NCBI GenBank assembly: GCA_963921425.1
Contig: OY992832.1
Location: 434,001-498,000 of the forward strand
Source: Dryas octopetala
Lineage: Eukaryota; Streptophyta; Magnoliopsida; Rosales; Rosaceae
DNA length: 64,000 nucleotides
Direction of reading: 5' to 3'
The notes beneath the pieces were generated by a model. The model saw nothing but the letters and a program-made list of their open reading frames with translations, was not told the DNA's origin and ran no database searches. Both the position numbers and the translations under genes were made by a program. Shown here piece by piece: positions 56,925-64,000 of this stretch. Every line of letters starts with the position of its first letter. The stretch's first letter is position 1.

Positions 56925-57271
56925 ATGAAAGCTTTAGACTCAGAGATTTCAATGAAACCCACCAGCAACAGTGCTGCCCAGACCAAAGAGAAGCCCAACA
57001 AACCTCCTTTCGTTCCAGCCAAAGACGACACCAAACCAGTGCTCCAAGACCCAGTACTTTCTCTATCTCTTTCTTCTAACTCTCACTCTAGTCACTACGA
57101 GTATAAAGGTTTTTTTTTTTTTAGGGTTTAAATGATTTTAATGTTTGGACTGTTTTTGTCTGTGGTTGGCAGATACTGAGGTCCGACCCAATTGAGACAG
57201 AGGAAGCTGTGCTTCGGCTGCCAACCTTCCCTATTACCAGATCAACAAATCCTCAACGCAAAATAACTTGA
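56925..57271 (+). CDS. Conserved small plant protein, 75 aa, two exons
   Basis: Exon 1 (56,925-57,053) encodes MKALDSEISMKPTSNSAAQT, KEKPNKPPFVPAKDDTKPVL and QDP, ending at CCA|GTACTT. Exon 2 (57,173-57,271) starts after GGCAG and encodes ILRSDPIETEEAVLRLPTFP then ITRSTNPQRKIT. Both splice junctions keep the frame. The acidic/Pro-rich protein has no membrane segment and no catalytic motif. I recall the VLQDPILRSDPIETEEAVLR core as a conserved uncharacterised plant protein, but that is memory only. It is divergent to the PPR gene and convergent with CMT3, whose stop is about 360 bases away. Confidence 0.7.
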
Positions 57272-57629
57272 ATGATAAGTGATCAATGAAACTACATGTT
57301 TCAAGATTTATGTTTTTGTTGCATCTTTTAATTTTCTTTATTAGGTGTAAAAGACCTTCCTGAATCATCATTGTACTGTCTAATAATGTTCATCTTCATC
57401 TTTAGTAGAAGCCATTGTGCTGGTGTCGGTAAGTTGTTTTTTTTTTTTTGTCAAGACTCAACAGTATAAGCAAACCATGAATCTAATCCATCTAAAATAA
57501 GTCACAAGAATCAGTAACTTTAGAAATAAATTTAGATGAATTTGTTAATAACAATTTCAGAGTACAAGAATGGGCTCAATCAACAATATACAACAATAAT
57601 TGAGTTTACAAGAAACCAATTGATAATAA
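57272..57629. other. Convergent 3' flanks
   Basis: Spacer between the small-protein gene and the end of CMT3, likely holding both 3' UTRs. Includes a short poly-T run. Confidence 0.4.
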
Positions 57630-60600
57630 TTAAGCATCATCATCCGATGATGGTTGCTGCTCTAGGATGGGGAACTTGGGAGGCAACCGGAACAATGGTT
57701 CTTCGCCAGCAGAGCCTTTAAGAGCAAGGCCCAGTGCATATCCCAAAGCACGTGCAACCGGAACAGCAACAGCGTTTCCAACTTGAATATACCTGAATCA
57801 ATGTCAAACACTCATAAGATTGATATAACAAGAACACAATAGTACAATTTTCTTCAATCACACAATAGTATATTTTCAAACAAGTACCTTTCTTTAACTG
57901 GGCCAACAAGCTTATAGTAATCTGGGAAGCCTTGAATCCTTGCATTCTCACGAATTGTCAGCACCCTATTTTGATTAGGATGCAAAATTGCCTGCAAAGT
58001 ACAAAAGTCATAAATAACTATGTCTAAAATAATGTACATATGAAAATTTGAAGGTACAACACAATGAGGTGGTATACCTGATTATGGGGTTCGGCTCTTG
58101 TAACAACTGTAGGCACAATTTCATCCCACCACAAACGTGCGAAAGGCCTGCAATATTTTACAAAGAGAGAAATGAGGATATTTAAGATATTGTTAAAACT
58201 TGTGCAACCAAAAACACAGCACTTACTTTGATGAACTCCCCTTCACAAAAGTCATTGCATACTCCGGCACCTATCATTATAATATCATGAGATTCACATA
58301 ACAAAATTGAAAGAAATATTGTAATGAAAAGAAAATTAAACCATCAAAAGATTTTTGGAAAAAAAAAAAAATTACCAAAGGTTTTCCAGATTCCAAATAC
58401 ACTCTTTCTACATCAGGATCCCACTCAACTTTGTTATCAGGACGGACACGAACGCCAGGTAGATCTCTGAAGTTTCCACCCTAATTCAACAAATATTGAA
58501 TTCATCAACATACAAATCACATGATTTAATTAAATGACAAAACAAACATATGGCCAAGATTTAATAATAAAGAACTGAACCTTTTTCTGAGGGATTTGAC
58601 AAACACGGGCATAATCATCTGCATTCAACTCTAGAGGACGATGATCATAAAGCACCGTATTTAAGGATTCAATATTTGCAGGCCCCAATAAAGCTGTATC
58701 AAGAGTTCAAGACCAACAAAGAAGTAGACAATTTAGAGTTAAAAAATCAAACACACGACACCTTCTCAGTAAAAGTTAACACATTAACCAGCAAAACTTC
58801 AACACTTTATTGCTGGGGCATGCACCTCTAAACTTCAAACATTGTAAGAATTTACTCGTTTAAAAGAAGCATATGACCATGTACCTCTATAGCAATGGCT
58901 GGGACATGCAAGGCACATTAAATTAAATGATACATCATTGAGTTTTTCCCCCTGGTTTTCTTAACTTCTATAATAATAGCATCAAAGCTCAACGATTTAA
59001 TTCTTTTTTATTGCTTCAGCATCAAAGCAACATGAAATGAGAATTTTTTTTTTTTTTTCATATGGAATCAGACATGAATAATATAAACTGATTTCATTTT
59101 CATATGTACTTCCAAAACAACAGAACCCACAACTATCAAACTACTTCTTGAGACCATTTCTCTCCACAGAAGGACATAGGTGTATATATAGACGTAGCTC
59201 TAATCAACCATACATAGCTCCACAATACATTATGCAACCAAGAAAAACTAAAAGGACATACTTAAATTGCAATGAATTTAATGCTTCTGATGCCCTTCAA
59301 TTATATATCAAAACTTCAAAACTATCTTACCATCTTTGCTTAGTCTGATAAGCCTCTGAAACTCTTTCCGGGGAGGGTTTACATAGGGCATCTCATCCCG
59401 GTGTTCATTATTCTCAACCTAATAAACCACGACAGATAAAATATAAGTACACAAAAAAGTTGGAGGGAAAAAAACCACACAAAAAAATATGAAATTGTAA
59501 GACTTTACGGCAGGAAGGTCAGAAAATGCATCCTCCAACAAAAGCTTTCTTTCTAATTGAACGTCATGGCCTTCATCATAAGCAACAGTGTTCGTCTGCA
59601 TTTTTTACACATTGTTTTAATACAAAACCATGAACAAGTTTAAATGTAAACCAATTAAAGTCATACCTCAAATTCAGTCGGAATAACACCCCTTACAACA
59701 ACATCGTGTGTAGGAAGTGGGTATTGAGGCAACCTCTGCAAAAGTCAGTCCATTAGCCCAAAAGATAAGACCAGCAAATTAATAAAAGGTAATAATTTAA
59801 CCAGTATACCTCCGCAGGACGTGCCCCCCATATAAAAACACGCATACGAAATTGGGGAAGTCCATATGCACCTGCTGCCAACATACCCATCCGAGCTTGA
59901 TAGTTCATAGCAACAAGACGTCCCAAGGCATACCGTCCAAGGAATCCATCAGCAAATTTTACAAGATCTACTACATTCTCCATCAGAACGTATTTCGGTT
60001 GAAGGTATTGGACTAAATCCATAAAAACAAGTAGTTGTTTGTTTTTCTCATCTTCTAAGGGATTATCTTTGTTCCTAAACCTATTGAACCCACTAATTCC
60101 TTGGCAAGGAGGCCCCCCACACACTACATCAACATCACCCTATATGAAGAGGGAAAAAAAGAAATCAATCATTGGTGACAATGATCAAAATTAAAAAACT
60201 ACAAAATACTAAATAGAAGATTAAAATGGAAAATTTTAAGAACGTACAGGTAAAGGCAACATTTTGGCTGCGTAACCTTTAGAAACAAACTCGTGTATCG
60301 CTTTCCTACATTCACTGTTTGACAAAGATGCATGAGCATAATTCATTAAGGGAACAACCAAACATTAAAAAAGGTATTGATGCACATACATGCACAAAAA
60401 GCATATGGCATGGATTATAAGGCAACCGTAATTGTGATTGTGGCATACCTCAGCCCATCAATTGGCTCCCAGGTGTCTTCATCAGGCCCATAATTCTTCC
60501 AACGAATCTACACAACATACATCATACAAATGATTCGATCCCATGAGAAGCAAATCCCTTTGGAATTGATTGACAATCTATAAAATTCTGAAGCCTACTA

Positions 60601-63600
60601 AAAACAAAACAAAAGTAAAGATGTTAATGATTGAAAGATTACGACCAATGAAGTTTCTCATGCTTTTTGTACAATAACAGTGAACTAATAGTTTTAGATT
60701 ATTTCCATTTTCCATCTTTATCAATTATTTTCTAATTTAGAAATGAACACAAACTTTAGGCATCATGTGTGAATAAATATACTTATGCAACTTAGCACAT
60801 TACATCACTAGAACCAAAGGAAAATGCCACTCAAGTAGCCTGTAAACATGATGATTAATCCATAATCAATACTTATACACTAAAATTTACAAGCATCATT
60901 CATTTATAAACAACTAGGTATGGCTATAACCCATACACCAAAAGCAATTACTAAAAATGAAATCACATACACAAATCCCAAACTGGATATGCCAATCATT
61001 TGTAAAGCACAAAGGATGGATAATTTAATGAGCATGGATACAATCATAAATATACACACATTCTGTGTAATGCTAAAATTTTCCATAAATAACTTTGATT
61101 TAGAACTTTTAAAGCAGATACCTTAAAGTACAATTTCCTCTCCTTTGTATTATTCGGGTCACCATAACATATTTCCAGTATCTTATCAACTTCATATTCT
61201 TCAGAATCTCCACTAGCATTTTCATCATTGTCACTATCATCATCACCATCATCTTCAGCATCTTCTGTTCCTGAGAAATTGAATTGGGGTTGCTCTGGAT
61301 CATTTGTCTTCACCAAGTCAAAATAAATGCAGAGTTTTCTCCACTCCTCAAGCAATGAGAGAAAATCTTCAGCAGATTCATTTCTAACCTGGTATGTGAA
61401 TTAGACAAGAAAACATGAATGGAGAAGTAAAAGAAGCAAACCAAAAAGGGGGGGAAAAACTAAAGACACTTACTTCTGTTTCTGGATGGTTAAGCCTAAG
61501 ACTTGCACATGCATGCTCATTTATATCAACAGCCCATCTCTACCAAGACATAAATAAGAAAATAGAAGATATCAACTTATAATTTCATCAAAATAAGGCA
61601 CAAACAAAAAAAGGTGAAGCATTTAAAGGAATACATAAATTAAGCAAGACTTACTGTGACAAGATTTATGTTAGCCAAACTTGCACCAAGGCACAGACCA
61701 GTTGACATCGCTCCACAACCAGAGTACAAGTCAAGCAATGTTACTTCTGGTTTGCACTGCCCCCTTACAGAAAAACTTTGTGCAAGTTCTGAATTAACCT
61801 CACAAGCTCCGTTTACATCAACCTCACTTGAAATGGTTGATGAAGTATCACTTCCAGTCTGCATACTTTCTGGACATTCCAGACATAATACATCATGTAA
61901 AATTATAATTATTCAGGTGAACACTGGTGTGCTCCAATGAAGTGAAATGCTATTTCTTGATAATGAACTGAGGGGAAAAAAAATATTACCTGCTGGCAGA
62001 TTGGCAAAACTTGAATAAGGCAACAAATATTTTGTGTCGCAATAGTAATTGCACCCCAAAATAACTCTACTCCTTACATCTTCATCGACCTGGCAAAAGA
62101 AAAACAAAAAAAGTGATTAATTGCTACTGAATTTATGTTAATAACAGAAAAACTGCATGAATTTGCAAACTTTCACCATACATTTAACGACAATCTAACA
62201 ATATTTAGTTTTTCAAGAAGACAATCCAAAGGATTGACATCATGAATCTCTGAAAAAAATACACGCCTGGGATCAATAACAGCACGATCTTTAATAACCT
62301 ACGAGTAGAAAGCAAAAATGAATATTAAAATTAACACGAAAAATGGCATGTTACTGTTCCACATAATAAAATAATTAAACAAACTATCTGGAAAAATTAG
62401 ATCATATAGAGGTTCCATTTGGAATAACTTACGGTGTCTCTTGCTCTATAATACCATTGTGCGGTAAAGTTTAGTGAACCATCAATTGCCTCAAACATTT
62501 CCACAATCTTACAAATATAGTGTGGTTCTCCCTCCCCTGCCTAAACATACAAATGAATGGGGAAAAAAACATCAAATCATGAAATAGGATCATCGAACAA
62601 AAGTATAAGCAAACATTTCAGGCCCAGGAAAACATGGCTTGAAGAATAATTTCACAGAAGTATTCTTGTTACACATATAGAGTGAAAATTTTATAGAGGC
62701 AACAAAGTGTGATCATAATAGTTTGGACAAATGTTGAGTTAAGTTCACTGGAGAGCAAGCAAATGTGCGAACAGACACTTTTAGGAGATTTCCGTAAAAA
62801 TTGATTTCAAAATAATTGGCATTTCAAGCATCAATGTTTCTAATTCACTCTACAGCAATACAACCTAGTACCAAAACTAACGAATTGGAAATTTGAAGGA
62901 TAGAAAGGGAGGGAATATTAGTTCAAACTTTTTCAATTATAGGTCACAATTTACTCATTCAATGCATTTGTTTCTTCTAATTTATTGGTACAACTACAAC
63001 CATGTTAATCTCAAATGTATTGCTTTTGGAAAAAGACCCAAATTATTAATGCTAGGATGCATAATCTCCTAAAAATATAAAAGGGGGGGGGGGGGGGGGG
63101 GAAAGTCAAGCAAGAGCTCACAATTTAAGTGTTAAAAAAAAAATAAAGGTAAAGAAAGTTAGTGTACAAAAAGAATCAAACATGAAAACGTTGGTTAATA
63201 TTATGGTTAAATTATGATTTTGGTACTTGTAAGTTTCACTTTGGTTCTTGTAATTTTAATTGTTTCAATTTTGGTACTATAGTACTACTTGTTTCAAATG
63301 CTTAACATCATCAAGTTTTCAACCTAAAAAGTCCAATTTAACCTAACAAATTTAAGTTTTTTAGTGGAAAGGATATGTGAAAGGCACATGAGAGGCATGT
63401 AAATTAGACTTTTTAGGTCAAAAAAAATTGATGAAATTTAGCAATTTAACTACAATCAAAACAATTAATAAACTTAAAACCAAATTGAAACAATTGAATC
63501 TACAAGTACCAAGGCCAAACTTTGCCCAAACTACAAGTAACAAGATCATAATTTGGCCTAATAAAATTGTTATCAAATAAGTAAACAAACACAATATTTG

Positions 63601-63886
63601 CAACAAGCATAGAAATAGTTAAAATACTTAACTGACTAAATAATTTTTCAAACCCAAAAACTGAATGATTCATATCAAGAGATCATATTGTGGAATGAAT
63701 CTTAATATATTCATTTCTTAAAATAAGAGTATTCTTGTTTTAAATATAATATATACTATAATGAAAAAAGTAAAAGAATAATACAAACTCACTTTTACAT
63801 GAGCATCATCATAAAGATCATACATAATCCGTCCATCTACAAACGCCTTTGTGTAGTGGCACTGAGCTTGAATAGGATCCTCATCT
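57630..63886 (-). CDS. CMT3: CMT3-type chromomethylase (DNA cytosine methyltransferase), 5' end missing
   Basis: Nineteen exons join in frame, giving 754 residues to the stop: 63886-63793, 62540-62433, 62298-62182, 62089-61990, 61869-61655, 61539-61474, 61388-61122, 60507-60449, 60314-60248, 60139-59810, 59735-59667, 59595-59509, 59418-59331, 58693-58581, 58480-58376, 58270-58227, 58147-58078, 57991-57888, 57792-57630. Domain order: BAH ([17 protein letters not shown] ... [13 protein letters not shown]), methylase motif I ([17 protein letters not shown]), an acidic linker and a chromodomain ([12 protein letters not shown] ... [18 protein letters not shown]), motif IV with the catalytic cysteine ([17 protein letters not shown]), [26 protein letters not shown], and motif X ([18 protein letters not shown]). 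CMT3 reads H3K9me2 through BAH and chromodomain and methylates CHG sites, silencing transposons. [18 protein letters not shown] and [13 protein letters not shown] favour CMT3 over CMT2. About 80-100 N-terminal residues lie beyond the right edge. The first exon boundary is the least certain. Confidence 0.93.
63083..63101. repeat. Poly-G run of 19 in a CMT3 intron
   Basis: Nineteen consecutive G on the plus strand, so poly-C in the CMT3 transcript. It lies in the large second visible intron (62,541-63,792). Confidence 0.9.
63203..63561. mobile_element. Foldback MITE in a CMT3 intron
   Basis: GGTTAAATTATGATTTTGGT ... TTTGGTTCTTGTAA at the left recurs inverted as TTACAAGT..AAGATCATAATT at the right, and AAAAAGTCCAATTT / AAATTAGACTTTTT pair near the middle. 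Non-coding, ends approximate, no clear target duplication. Confidence 0.65.
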
Positions 63887-64000
63887 CTGTTTTTCCATAT
63901 GTCAAAATGTGAAACATCAGGCATATCAATTATGAAAATCAATCAAATGTTTTTCCATATGCTAGGAAAACATAAGGCATATCAAAATCAATCAAATAAT

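Overview
This window is plant nuclear DNA. The base composition is AT-rich, the genes carry short GT-AG introns, and the families are plant-specific: a chromomethylase, a PPR protein, dirigent proteins, a HUB2-type ubiquitin ligase and DUF716. There are also plant-type SINEs and hAT-, Mutator- and CACTA-like elements. It is a eudicot. A woody rosid such as a Rosaceae member is only a guess; nothing in the sequence fixes the species.

Layout. 1-667: 5' exons of a HUB2-like histone H2B ubiquitin ligase (minus), running off the left edge. 668-10,560: mostly intergenic, with one intact DUF716/TMEM45-like membrane protein gene (5183-6142, minus) and several MITEs. 10,560-15,470: a transposon-rich block with a 2.5-kb near-perfect palindrome whose arms carry the 5' end of an ankyrin-repeat gene, another broken piece of that gene, and a hAT element (8-bp target duplication) with a SINE nested in it. 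15,500-33,300: an unusual mosaic of repeated segments, all read on the minus strand. It contains eight tRNA-Thr(AGU)-like sequences, six of them paired with a lysyl-tRNA synthetase exon, plus broken exons of lysyl-tRNA synthetase, an NDR/AGC kinase, a DEG5-like protease and an ABCC transporter. 33,600-47,300: a dirigent-protein cluster. A block holding a zinc-knuckle gene and a dirigent gene was duplicated in tandem, and each copy later took different transposon insertions, so each serves as the empty site for the other. One dirigent copy looks intact (44,256), one is truncated (38,378), one has a shifted C-terminus (46,539) and one is a fragment (33,676). 47,600-50,700: transposon relics, including an array of TTCGG/CCGAA hairpins. 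50,798-53,670: two related small membrane proteins sharing the motif HRAGGSPWGV. 54,881-56,726: a PPR gene with one intron (minus), head to head with a 75-residue conserved small protein gene (56,925-57,271, plus). 57,630 to the right edge: a nearly complete CMT3-type chromomethylase (minus), 19 exons reconstructed, with only the N-terminus off the window.

The ordinary genes are unrelated neighbours, not a pathway. The notable content is structural: a tRNA-Thr/LysRS-exon amplification, two palindromes carrying gene relics, exon-internal fusions of unrelated genes, and a dirigent duplication whose later insertions can be ordered. HUB2 (H2B ubiquitination) and CMT3 (CHG methylation) are both chromatin regulators but lie at opposite ends of the window, and no link between them is implied.
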